DNA from: Melieria omissa
Taxonomy: Eukaryota > Arthropoda > Insecta > Diptera > Ulidiidae
Direction of reading: 5' to 3'
NCBI GenBank assembly: GCA_963971225.1
Contig: OZ020270.1
Coordinates: 75,160,432 to 75,224,431, forward strand
Length of the DNA: 64,000 nt
Under the pieces are notes generated by a model. It worked only from the letters and a program-made list of their open reading frames with translations, was not told the origin of the DNA and made no database searches. This document shows positions 10,398 through 20,603 of this stretch, in pieces (the first letter of the stretch is position 1; each line of letters begins with the position of its first letter). A program made the translations under genes and the position numbers.

Positions 10398-11354
10398 CTT
10401 CAAAAAGTGTCACAGCCGGAAAAAAAGTGTCATCAAGTGATCCAATTTGCTATGCCATGTATATTAATACATACTTTCATTATTTTACCTTTCGGAGCTC
10501 ATTTTTTTTAATAAATTTCTTAAGGAGATGATTTTCTGTGAAAAAACTGTTTTCCCCTTAAATTAATTGATGAAGGATATATTAAAAGGTCCCAATATGC
10601 ATGTTTTGTATTTATTATGAATACATTTGCATTTAAAAGCATATGCGTGATATACTTACTTATCCATTGGGAGCCATCAAAATTATTTTAGTAAATAACT
10701 TAGGCAATTCCACAAAAAAGCGCGAGAATTCAGATTAATTTTGTACATTTTTGCGGGAAAACTTAGACATAATTAAAGAGTTGCAAGTAGTTTAACCTTC
10801 TACCTTTCCCTTGGGGTCTAATTCACCCCAGGCAGAATTAAAAAAACAGTTGAGCGGTTTTGTGCGCTCGTCTTGTGTGTTAATCGCTCTTTCAACCCAA
10901 TAACAAATCGAGAAAAACACTTTTCGGGGCTTTCTCCTTTTCTTTTGTTATTTATGTGTTACCTTCCTTCATGTTTTGTCAGTAAATTATATAACCGTTT
11001 GGTTGGGGTCATCCTGACCCCAAAGGACAGCGAAAGCAATTTTGAGCAAGGGACAGGCAAAAGGTTAATTGTTGCCAGAGGTGTAATTTTGAAGTACTTA
11101 CGTGTTACCTTTAAAAAGTTAATACCAAAAGGAAGGCATATTATAAATATTACGTACGCAAAAATAAAAAAATTAACTTTACGAAACAATTTTGAAAATT
11201 AATATATACACTTTTTGTTAAAAGAAAGGGGCAAAAGTCGCATGGTTTTGAAGAAGGTGTCAAAATAAGCATATTTTTAAAAAGTCGGTGTCAGGTATCA
11301 TCGGTCTCCAAAAAGGGTCAATTTGACACTTTAGTCGCACAACGGCAACACTGG
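10398..11354 (+). mobile_element. DNA element copy A with CCAGTGTT-type end, left end truncated
   Basis: 10408-10620 is the inverted counterpart of about 15910-16080 and 16750-16780, and 11255-11335 that of 15780-15865, so A and B are inverted copies of one family. A keeps the right end, CGGCAACACTGG (11343-11354); B keeps the opposite end, whose complement reads CCAGTGTTACCG. Together they define a TIR. A's left end is lost at the minisatellite. It contains words AAGTGTCA/TGACACTT near both ends. No transposase remains. Confidence 0.6.
10796..11064. mobile_element. TTAA-flanked MITE (piggyBac-like) nested in copy A
   Basis: 269-bp segment with TTAA on both sides (10792-10795 and 11065-11068). 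Left end CCTTCTACCTTTCCCTTG; right end, complemented, CCTTTTGCCTGTCCCTTG, i.e. 15 of 18 positions match. TTAA duplication and a CC-starting TIR fit the piggyBac superfamily. An open frame crossing it is a chance frame. Confidence 0.72.
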
Positions 11355-11463
11355 TGGTTGCCAGTGTTGGCGTCGTGCGCTAGCAGCGACGCCTACTCAC
11401 GTGTACGAATACTAAGCAGCGAAGTTCCGAGCGCAGCTTCAGTGTCGTCAGCGATTAAGCGAT

Positions 11464-13422
11464 CCCTACAAGGAGACTACCGGTCATATGACTAGTTATA
11501 TAACCGGTATACGTTACCAACATATCGGTTATAATTCTAGTCAGATTTGTTCTAGCCGTGTGAAAAATCTGACTAGTCCTTTTGTGTACGTGTGAATTGA
11601 TTTCGTGTACGTGTGATTTGATATCACCTTCTAACGCACGCACTCCGAAATCTTGGCAAACGTCCCTGCAAGGAATGCCTAACCGAAACTCCAGAAAAAA
11701 GTTCAAAATTTGTCTAAAAACTAACACATGCATAAAAATTTCCCAAATCTCACTAACACATACAAATCTGCATTTCACATTTTGGGATTTTATTTTATTA
11801 AGTGCGAATGAAACGTTATATTCGCATTAGTACGCTCCAAATTCTCTGTATGAAAGAGTGAGATGGCGCTATAAACGTAACGCGTCACCTGATTTCATGC
11901 ACAAAACATTGTTGTGCTACGAGTCAGACGAAGAAGGCGTCCGCTGGCGAAATTTGTTTTGGAGGAACGTGTTTTAATTGGTAAAATTCTTTATTTTATT
12001 AAAAAATAACATTACATTTAATTATTATTTCATTATTGTTTTATATAGATGTTCCGAAGTTGTGGAAATTGCTTATTCAAGAAAAGAACGCTGGAGGCTG
12101 AAACCATAGGCGCCGCGCCGAAAGAAATATTGTTTATATTTGTGTTGTGATTTTTTGTGTTTTTTCGCCTTTTCTGTTTGTATTTCTGTATTTTTATAAA
12201 AACCAAATACATCTGTATTAAACTAATCGTGCAAATAGTTTTAATGTATATTTACGTTATGACTATCAGTTACGTCTAACCGACAAACCGGTCAGACCTA
12301 TCTGGTAGATATACCGAATCGTACGTTACGTCTACCAGATAGGTCTGACCGGTTTGTCGGTTAGACGTAACTGAATGGTACATGCGAGACTCCATGTGAG
12401 TAAGCGAGACAGCTGTACGTTTGCCAAGATTTCGGAGTGCATGCGTTAGAAGGTGATAACAAATCACACGTACACGAAATCAAGTCACACGTACACAAAA
12501 GGACTAGTCAGATTTTTCACACGGCTAGAACAAATCTGACTAGAATTATAACCGATATGTTGGTTACGTTTACCGGTTATATAACTAGTCATATGACCGG
12601 TAGTCTCCTTGTAGGGGTACAGCTGTCTCGCTTACTCACATGGAGTCTCGCATGTAACAAGTCAGTTACGTCTATCTGACAAACCGGTCAGACCTATCTG
12701 GTAGACATAACGTACGTTTCGGTATGTCTACCGTATAAATCAGTTACGTGTAACCGACAAACCGGTCAGACCTATCTGGTAGACATTACGTACGATTCGG
12801 TATGTCTACCAGATAGGTCTAACCAGTTTGTCGGTTAGATGTACCTGATAGTCATTACGTAAATATACATTAAAACTATTTGGACGATTAGTTTAAAAAA
12901 ATGTATTTGGTTATAATAAAAAGAAATACAAAGAAGAAAAGCGAGAAAAGACACACAAACAAAAAACACAATATTTCTTCCAGCGCTTTTGGTTTTAGCC
13001 TCCAGGGTTCTTCTGCTTCGGAAAACATCTATATAAAACAATCATGAAATAATAATTAAATTCAATGCTATTTTTTAGTCAAGTAAAGATTTTGTTACCT
13101 TCAAAACGTTCCACAAAAATGAATTCAACAGCGGACGCTTGCCTGACGTAGCAGTTGAAGTCTTCTCGCGAACTACGACATTTTGTGCATAAAATCAGGC
13201 GGCACGCCACGTTTATATCGTTATCTCACTCTTTCATATAGAGAATATGGAAGGTACTAATGCAAATATATTCTTTCATTCCCACTTACTGGAAAAAATC
13301 CCAAAATGTGAAATGCAGTTTTGTATGTGTTAGTGAGATTTGGGAAATTTTTATGCATGTGTTAGTTTTTAGACAAATTTTTAACTTTTTTCTGGAGTTT
13401 CGGTTAGGCATTCCTTGTAGGG
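11464..13422. mobile_element. Foldback element with CCCTACAAGG ends, AT target duplication and nested inverted copy
   Basis: Ends are CCCTACAAGG (11464-11473) and CCTTGTAGGG (13413-13422); AT flanks each side (11462-11463, 13423-13424). The left arm (about 11680-12275) returns inverted at 12838-13412. The centre holds a partial inverted copy of the left end (12438-12616) and several hairpins made of GACAAACCGGTCAGACCTAT and its complement. The left subterminal region contains CCGGTCATATGAC and TATATAACCGG, nearly self-complementary words. No protein-coding gene is evident. A paralogous empty site lies at 14031-14060. Confidence 0.85.
12274..12374. repeat. Palindromic hairpin within the foldback element
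   Basis: Arms of about 45 bp, CAGTTACGTCTAACCGACAA... at 12270-12316 and its complement at 12327-12374, separated by roughly 10 bp. Related, less perfect units recur at 12663-12735 and 12745-12845 and again at 31558-31680. Confidence 0.85.
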
Positions 13423-13489
13423 ATGTGAAACTGGGAGAGCCGGTAGAAATACATGCACAGAATTTCACATTTATTATTGCAACATTGCA

Positions 13490-13519
13490 ACCTTGGGGCC
13501 TACTAGTAGGCCCCAAGGT
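13490..13519. repeat. 30-bp perfect palindrome
   Basis: A perfect inverted repeat with no spacer, centred on TACTAGTA between 13504 and 13505; each arm reads AGTAGGCCCCAAGGT outward. It lies 68 bp right of the foldback element and is followed by GTCAGGAACGTACGTTGATCAGGAACG, a short direct repeat. Confidence 0.9.
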
Positions 13520-14280
13520 CAGGAACGTACGTTGATCAGGAACGTAGTTTTTCCTCCATGTAAATTTCTAAAACGGGGTTGTTGTTCTAGTTCATTTCAA
13601 AATTCCAGTGTTGCTGGTGTGAGTCATTTTTTGTGACCAAAGAAATTTGTCTTTTTATTTGTATATTGTTGGTGCCATTTCGTAATACGTTTGTATAAAA
13701 TTGACTAGAAAAATATATTATTGCCCAAAAGCGCCAAATTAATCCTTGGGTATGCTTTTAATTTAATTAAATTAAGATTTTATTCAATGCATTTAGCTTT
13801 GTGTTCTTTGGTATATTTTTCATTAATATTTACATAATGAAACCAAAAAAGTTCATGTGTTGGCATTTAATGCAGAAAATTAATGAGAACATACTTTAAA
13901 AAGCAAATAATTGGAAGGAATCCCTAATCCCTAATATCGGGAAAAGAGCAGACACAGTCAAGAGCTGATCACTGCCAGCACACACGGACTCTGTACGTGA
14001 ATTGCAAAAAACGCACAAAAATCGGCTTACTCTCCCAGTTTCACATCGCTTTATCGCTGGTGTCGTTTCAGACTTCATCCGAGTAACATTACGCTCGTTT
14101 GTTGAGCGGTTGCTTGCATTTTTGCACACTGAGTAATTTTTTTTGTTTTTTTCTACAAACATTTTGCTACATATAAAATGTTGCGAAAATAATTTTTTCA
14201 AACAATGCATTCAAACTAATTAATTGAGACCCAAATTTTGTTCAGTGTGTTCTACGCATACATTGCCAAAATGCTTGGTT
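13520..14280. other. No recognised gene; contains the empty-site paralogue
   Basis: Mostly AT-rich. The sequence complementary to 14031-14060 reads CCAGCGATAAAGCGATGTG then AAACTGGGAGA, matching the left flank (CAGCGATTAAGCGAT) and right flank (ATGTGAAACTGGGAGAG) of the foldback element joined without it. CCAGTGTTGCTGG at 13605 resembles the transposon end seen at 9250 and 11343. Confidence 0.6.
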
Positions 14281-14680
14281 GTGTTAGTGCCCATCACTGG
14301 ACTAAACCCAGCGGGAAAAAGAATGTATAGGAATGCATATTTGCTTGCAAGCTATGCATTACAACATGCATGAATTTTCTCACGGCGATGTCCTACGAAA
14401 TGTAATGCGTCCCTTTTTTGCATTACCTGGGAGTATATGAAGACATGCATCCCAAAAACATGTACGTTTTCATAATTCGCCTAGCATGTAGGAAATCGTA
14501 CATTACTCGGTAATGCATAAAATGATCTACCAAAAACCTTTACACCCAAATTAAAAGGTTTGTTGTTTTGCTTTATGTTAGTTTTTATTTTTAAAGTACT
14601 TCAAGTTCAATAGATTACATATAAATACATACATTAAATACATTAGATAAGCAAAAATTAAAAAACTAAAATACACTCAC
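14281..14680. other. No gene; ATGCAT-rich sequence
   Basis: 14320-14525 is rich in GCATGCAT-like words and imperfect inverted repeats (for example TACATGC/GCATGTA). It would be the first intron of the orphan transcript at 14681-14881 if that gene once continued leftwards. Nothing else supportable. Confidence 0.3.
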
Positions 14681-14881
14681 TTCAATCACATCCCTTTGCT
14701 TCTTTGTTGGTCTTTGGATAGGCATTCTGAAAAAGGAAAATAACTCAATATTAAAAAAATCCAGTAAACAAACTTGTTTTGTAAATTCATACTTACCAAA
14801 GTTTCTTTGAATATTTTGTGGTGGATTTAGCATAAGTCCGTGATAGTCAGTTGGCTTATAATGGGCGAGCCGCGCCAATCT
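14681..14881 (-). pseudogene. Orphan 5' exons of a spliced transcript
   Basis: On the minus strand, an exon ending CAAAGAAACTTTG at 14797 is followed by a canonical donor GTAAGT (14796), a pyrimidine-rich acceptor TTTTTCAG ending at 14727, then an exon opening with ATG at 14725 that encodes MPIQRPTKKQRDVIE and ends at 14681 before another donor, GTGAGT. The intron is 69 nt, normal for flies. CATTATAAG at about 14855-14863 could be a TATA element. No downstream exon is found to the left, so the gene appears truncated; it may have been a transposon gene. Confidence 0.4.
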
Positions 14882-15778
14882 CTGGTGGCTAGAAAGCCGA
14901 CGTTATGAGCAGTGAAAACAAGCGGTTTGACTCTTGTCACAAAGCTGATTTTATTTTTCAATTTTGGTCTCTTAAATACTAAAAACATAACTGTTATACG
15001 GCTGAGCATTTCCAATGCTCCGCCCGATTTTCCAGTGTCGCGGAAGTGTGACCAATCAGCGTCACGGGACCCTTTCGGTCAATTCAGCACTTTTCCTCAA
15101 GTGCTATTGCCCTGCGGTAGGTGACATCACACAGAGTGCCGATCAGTGCATGTTCCATATATGTGGGACACTGCACTGCGGTCAGTGGTGTCGGATGGCA
15201 CGCCGCTGGCTAAGCCACTTGAGTGTCGCTTGTGTCGTGCGCGTGGTGCTATTTGACACTTTGGCACATATGCGCTCGAGTGTAGCATGAGTTATTAATG
15301 TTGGCATAAGTGGCTACGTGGTACCACTACAATTTTTGTAAATATTTCTTGTTTCGGTTAATCCACGGGGCTTCGTGATATTTGTATGAAAACGCTGGGA
15401 GCTACTAAAGATATATTAAAAAAGATTAATGAAATTAATTGTCTTTGCAAATGAAACTTTATTAAAACTTACCTCGTTTGATGCAACAATACGCGCTGTC
15501 TTAACGATTTTTCTATCAGAACTGAAGTTATTTTTCCGAAAATCAATAGAAGCGAACTTTTCAAAGAAACAGTTTCTTATTCTAAGAAAGATTGCACCGC
15601 TCTCTCAGAATTTCTTCGGAATTTGCAATCTTTTTGGTATAAAAAACAAAGCACAATTAAAAGAAACGAAAGCTATGCGTTACACCTTCGCTTACGTGGT
15701 AATACATGTTTTATATTTGGGTTTTTCATATACGAATTCGTGCATGAAAAACTTCATGCATTCCCAACTTTTCCGCTG
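14882..15778. other. Unassigned region, GC-richer 15010-15310
   Basis: 15010-15310 is GC-richer than its surroundings and contains several short inverted words (GCACTTTTCCTCAAGTGC, 15089-15106; CACTGCACTGCGGTCAGTG). Open frames here do not resemble a known protein. It might be the upstream region of the orphan exons. 15311-15778 is AT-rich with no recognisable gene. Confidence 0.3.
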
Positions 15779-16813
15779 GTAAGTGTCAAATTGACCCTTT
15801 TTGACACTTTAGACCCGTGGCCACCTGCCACCGACTTCTTAAAAATAGGCTTATTTTGACACTTCTTTTCTGTGGCTGAATTGTTATAGTGACGTATGTA
15901 CGTAATTACTTCTTTGTTTTCATAATAAATCCAAAGCATGCATATTGGGACTTTTTAATATATCCCTCATCGTTTAATTTAAGGGGGAAACGGTTTTTTT
16001 CACAGAAAATTTTCCCCTTTAGAAATTTATTAGAAATAATAAGTTTCGAAAGATAAAATAATGAAAGTATATATACATGCAGCCGCCGTAACTCAGCTGG
16101 CTTGTGCGTTGGGCCGCGAGTTAAATGCGACGCTCGAACCCAGGTGCAAGACTCCGTTGTTGTTAACACCGAAAAAAAAAAACAATTTTTCTTTCGGTGG
16201 CTGTCCTCTCATCAGAAAATGGCAAACCTCTGAGAGTAAAATTGCCTATGAAAAAGGTCCCAACTCGCCGTTCCGAATCGACATAAAAATGTAGGTCCCT
16301 TCTGACGCACAACAGGGATGGTTGCGGGTACTTAGGCCTTAGTCGCGGTATCAGGCTGTCGTGCCAGTCAATTGTTATTAATTAATTACATTTTTCCAAA
16401 AAGGATATTGTGTTATCGACTTCATTTCATTAGCTTTCATTTGACGTAAAAATGATTCCTTTCTGACATTTGAGTCAAGAGATATGATGTTTTAAAAGTT
16501 TCGGGAAGGGGCTTTAAGCCGCCATCTTTAAACTCAATTTAAAAAAAAACTCGAACATTCCGGGAAAAATCCCTTGGCACTTTTTCATCTACTGAGGTTC
16601 TCTATCGAATGAGATGGGTTTGACCTTGTCCCTTTTTTCAGTGTTGCACTGTGTTATCTTTCTATCTGTCACTTCTGTTAGCCTGTAAGTTGTTAGACTG
16701 AAATAAAAAAATAAATAAATAATTATTACATATATACATGATATAAAAAAATTGGATCACTTGATGACACTTTTTTTTTGCAACTTTTTTAAATTTTTCA
16801 GCGGTAACACTGG
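15779..16813 (-). mobile_element. DNA element copy B (inverted relative to copy A), split by a SINE
   Basis: Begins with AAGTGTCAAATTGACCC and ends GCGGTAACACTGG at 16813. Blocks 15780-15865, 15910-16080 and 16752-16780 match copy A in reverse. Without the SINE it is about 370 bp, shorter than copy A, so it is a deletion derivative; its left TIR is missing. Confidence 0.6.
16080..16729 (+). mobile_element. tRNA-derived SINE, 650 bp, with 11-bp target duplication
   Basis: The 5' end is tRNA-like: CGTAACTCAGCTGGC (A-box-like) near 16087 and GCTCGAACCC (B-box-like, one change from GWTCRANNC) near 16133. The body contains GCCGTTCCGAATCGACAT and TGTAGGTCCC, words I associate with an abundant higher-fly repeat. 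The tail is A-rich (GAAATAAAAAAATAAATAAA). ATATATACATG is duplicated at 16069-16079 and 16730-16740. This is a complete retroposed unit; 650 bp is long for a SINE, so a second element may have been co-transposed. Confidence 0.8.
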
Positions 16814-17158
16814 TGGTTGCTTTGGCAAAGAGCGTATTTACACGAAGGCTTTTCCCCCTGCGTTTTTTTCAATTCTCTTTTAAAGTTGCTGCATAAATCT
16901 TCATGCATTTACATGAAGACTTTTTACTTGCAACTTTGCTTGACTTTTTTTGACGTTTAAGCGGCCAATCTTCTTTCAATCATATTTTCGTCTAGATTTT
17001 TATATTCTCATTATTCAAAGAAAAATGGATTTAAACAAAGAAGAAAGTATTGAAAATATTTTAGAAGTCACGTAAATGGCTATTAACTGCTCAAATTTAA
17101 ATATTAGGGAAGATGTGAATATAATCACTAAGCAAATAAACATATAGAGGTACCACGC

Positions 17159-17837
17159 AGTACAAAATTTTTCGGTCACGCAAATCTAGCACAGTAGGTC
17201 CCACACGTACTTCGGCTATACGAAGTTTTGTCGCTGGCTTCGCCAAACTTCAATTTTCGAAGTTCATCTTCATTCTTTGTGGGATGTTCGACAAGGAACA
17301 TCAATTGCAAGCTGTGCTGTGCTGATGAGCACGAAACGGCGCGCCGCGGCGTATCGTTTGCAAATTCGAATATGCAAGGGTGTGTGTCCGTGTGAAAATA
17401 AATGTGCGTGTTGCTTGTGTATGCGCTGAGGTGAATGAAAACAATACGAGCAACTGCACAAGATAAAAAGCAAATTGAATTTCCATGGCTTTCGGTTCTG
17501 CTATGAAAAATGAACCATGTGAATTCGCAAAGGCTTACAGTAGAGTGTGCGTTCCTATTGAAAAAAAACTAAAACCATGAATTTCTGCTGTGCAATGTTG
17601 GCATTCATGTAGGCTACGTTGCCTTTTGGCCTAATAAAATTCATACCGATAAATTTTTCAAATTCATATATTAACAGCAACATATTACTATTTATTATTA
17701 TCATTTCCTTAAAATTTATATTATTTAGTAATTTTATGTGTTCTTTAGTATTTTTATTTTATTCTTATTTTTCGTTTTACTTGCAATTTGCTCTCTTAAC
17801 CATGTGCAATTTTTTTAGCAAAATTATTAAAAGTAAT
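17159..17837. other. No recognised gene; low-complexity AT-rich right half
   Basis: 17170-17490 is mixed-composition sequence with CTTCGGCTATACGAAG (17209-17224), a 16-bp imperfect palindrome, and a hammerhead-like string at 17322-17336 that I rejected. 17600-17837 is AT-rich. It would be internal sequence of the outer P-like element. Confidence 0.3.
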
Positions 17838-17843
17838 CTATAT

Positions 17844-18124
17844 ACTAATGTAGACGAATAAATACGTCCGCTTGTTCAGAGTTAATGTTAGAAACTGACT
17901 TTATTTTTACAGAATCTTAACCGAGTTACAATTATTCTTATTATTTATCTTTTGGTGTGCAGCTGCATGGTATTATGTTGCATGCAGCTGCAGTTTTGTA
18001 TACGTGACAAAACGTGACATTTGACGTTTGTTTTGTGCGGCGTGTTGGATGGGAATATGGTGCGTGGGTTGTATGGGAATGTGGTGTGTGGGTTGTATGG
18101 GAATGTGGTGTGTGTTATATAACT
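17844..18124 (-). repeat. Errantivirus 3' LTR
   Basis: 281 bp; on the minus strand it starts AGTTATATAACACACACC and ends CTACATTAGT. It contains three near copies of TTGTATGGGAATGTGGTG-type words (18040-18118) and inverted GCAGCTGCATG words around 17960-17995. Compared with the other LTR I see G/A at about 17874 and A/G at about 18007. Confidence 0.95.
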
Positions 18125-19670
18125 CCTCCACCGTTTAGGTCATTTGCGTCTCTTGCAAATGGGTCTACACTTTCCTCTGTTTTAGGAATAGTGGATATTC
18201 CTTTATTTAGCTCAATATTTGTAACAATCTTGGTTTTCTTCTTTTTCCACACAATTACAACTACAGCAATGATCACCGCAATGAGTAAGAAATTTGATAA
18301 ATAGGAGACATACATGATGGCGTTATTTTTGTATTTTACGTACTCTATCTGTTTTCTATTACTTATTGTCTTAACTGTAAGCTTTGCAGCGTGAAATTTT
18401 GTTCTTGTTTCGTTAAGTTCTTATACGCTATTGGTATTAGTACACTTTCTATAAATTTATCGATTTTGTTGCTAAAGGAGTATTCTCCAATGGTAACATT
18501 ACATGCCTTGAATTTGATGACATTGTTATTTTCTATAATTATGTTCTGACTTATACAGTTTTGTTCTAATTTTGTAGGTGGTAAATTTTTGATGATTAAC
18601 AAATTGCTTGCTATTTTAGTTATAGACGTTACATTATTGCGCCTAAAAGTACAAACGTTTTCTTGGCCCAGAACATTTCTAATGCAATAATCAAAATGAG
18701 GGCTTAGCTTTTTTTTTGAAAACACTTTTTCATCAAATGTAAAAACTGTATTATCTTGTAGAATTATTTCCACGTTATCCGAATCCAATTCCTCGAAATC
18801 GTGATTCGGAAACGGTATTACCAAAGCCTTATGGTATTTTTCCTTAGTGAAATTTTGTATTCCGAGTGCAAAAATTAATGTTTCTTGGGTAAACATTACG
18901 CTTGTTTGAATATATGACTTGTTCTCTATTGTAATGTTGTACTTGTCTGTTTCTTCTTCTGTCAAAATGTCGTGAGCGAGCACATTTAGTTTGCTCAGTA
19001 GAATAATGTCTGCAAATTTTTCTATTTGACTGTTGAGTGTCTGGATGTCGCCGTATATTTGTAGGGCATATGATAACCTATCGGTTATATTTGTATACTT
19101 ATATATTTGTGAAGATACCCGTAGGAGGAATAAATTTAATTCTTTTTGTCGTTCGTTTAAGTGTCTGTTAATTCCTTCTACGTTTTTTATTAGATTATTA
19201 TTAATTACTACCTGTTGGTTCAATTCATTGAAAATTGTTTGTGTATTACTGTCTAAATTTTTCAAATGGTCGTAAATTTCGTTGGCATCTTCATCGTCCA
19301 TATTTCCTGTTAAAAATTTTACCCCTCTACCTAGAAAATTTGCCAGTCCTCGCCTTATTCTTTTTGTTTTGTAAATGTCCGGTATTAACATTTTGTAGTT
19401 ATGCTTTAGTAACTTTATTCCTTTGTCTAATAAGTGAAAGCTTTCATCGTACCAATCTGCATTTAACTGTTTGATATTTGATTCAACTAGATCTATTGTA
19501 GACTGGTATTCAGTTAAATTTACAATGTGAAGGATTTTTGTGAAATTCTCGACCATCGGTATTTCTTCGAGCTTTAAAAGTGTGTGTCCGATTTGTGTAT
19601 TGATGGGCGTGACCTCTATTTTCTGTCCATAAATGGCGGTGACCCACAATGCCAGTAGCAGTATTGCCAT
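18115..19670 (-). pseudogene. env: Errantivirus env (ectodomain open, membrane anchor out of frame)
   Basis: The frame from ATG 19670 is open for 435 codons: a hydrophobic signal (residues 1-15), a basic furin-like cleavage motif KRIRR at 103-107 followed by a Gly/Leu/Phe-rich fusion-peptide-like stretch, a heptad region, many NxT/NxS sites and several Cys. It stops at 18363. The transmembrane helix (FLLIAVIIAVVVIVW) and a basic cytoplasmic tail lie in another frame at about 18315-18115, so a single-base indel near 18385-18395 separates them. TTTTACAG ends at 19671, directly before the ATG: a splice acceptor for the env mRNA. As it stands it would encode a protein lacking its membrane anchor. 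Family: baculovirus F-like env. Confidence 0.85.
18125..18137 (-). promoter_or_regulatory. Polypurine tract
   Basis: The minus strand reads AAACGGTGGAGG immediately before the LTR start AGTTATA: a short purine-rich run at the correct place to prime plus-strand synthesis. Confidence 0.75.
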
Positions 19671-19714
19671 CTGTAAAATAAAACTTCAGTTATTGTTTTT
19701 GTCGTATTTCGTGT

Positions 19715-20603
19715 TCAGTTGTCGTTCGTAGTGTTTTTGTATTTAAACTTGCGTTTTTGCTGCGCTTTATAGTATTTTGTATTTCTTTTATTGCTTGTGT
19801 CTACCACGTAATCCCCTTCTTCTCTGAAATTACTCAGTTCTCTGTATTTGGGTTTATTTTTTGTGATTTCTCTATTATGGACAACGTTTTGTAGTAAAGA
19901 GTAATCATGATCCCGGGTTTTGTTGAGGTTTTCTATTCTGTTTTCTTTTTGTTTTTCAAATCTACTTGATAAATTTTGAATATCTTCCCTTGTCATGTTG
20001 TTTTGAATAAAATCTATGGGTTTGACATTGGTTGTGGAGTGTATAGAATTGTTGAAGGCTGTTATTATTTTAAGGATTTTGTCGTCCAATTCCTCTTGTG
20101 ATTTTTCTGCTTCTAGAATCCTCAAGTGTTCATTTAACGTACCGTGAAGTCTCTCGACATCAGAGTTTCCAGTTTTAATCCCTGCGGTAGTTGCATGAGA
20201 TTCAATAGAATTTTCTGAAAGGAATAGTCTGACTGAATGGTGTAAAATACATCTTTCATTGTCATGCACAATTTTTTTCATTTTTCCCAGAAACTTTATT
20301 CGTTCCTAAATTGCAGATAAGATAGAAATCCATGTCCTATCTTGTAGTTTATGAATAGTTGCGAACTTAGTGAATTTATCTATGGTTGTTAGATACATAA
20401 TATTTCTGTATGGGAACCATATATCAATATGTACAATGTCATTAAATTTTGTTGGTGTCTCTGTAATTTTAAAAGGTATTTTTACTGGGTGGCGGTCGTG
20501 TTTGGCCAGGTTGCAGATCTCACAATTATTAACGTATCTCGTGATCAGTTTGATCATCTTTGGATGTCAGTATTTCGATTTTAGCTCTTTAAATACTTCC
20601 TGA
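19715..20603 (-). pseudogene. pol: Errantivirus integrase region of pol, interrupted by stops
   Basis: Contains the HHCC zinc-binding segment (NNHRGIQEVF upstream, then NNCEICNLAKHDRHP), the first catalytic Asp in VHIDIWFPYRN, the second in IVHDNE, and the Glu in NSDVERLHGTLNEHLR; a basic tail ends at 19715. In-frame stops occur at about 20567 (between the His and Cys pairs) and at about 20304 (between the first two catalytic Asp residues). The protein would insert element cDNA but is not made as one piece here. Its end is 44 bp from env. Confidence 0.88.

Noticed and set aside
10873..11202. 109-codon plus-strand ORF
   Set aside because: It crosses the boundary of a TTAA-flanked MITE and matches nothing; chance frame.
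17322..17336. Hammerhead-ribozyme-like core CTGATGAGCACGAAAC
   Set aside because: The core letters fit, but the segment for stem II would be a single base pair, and stems I and III pair poorly in the flanks. Probably chance.
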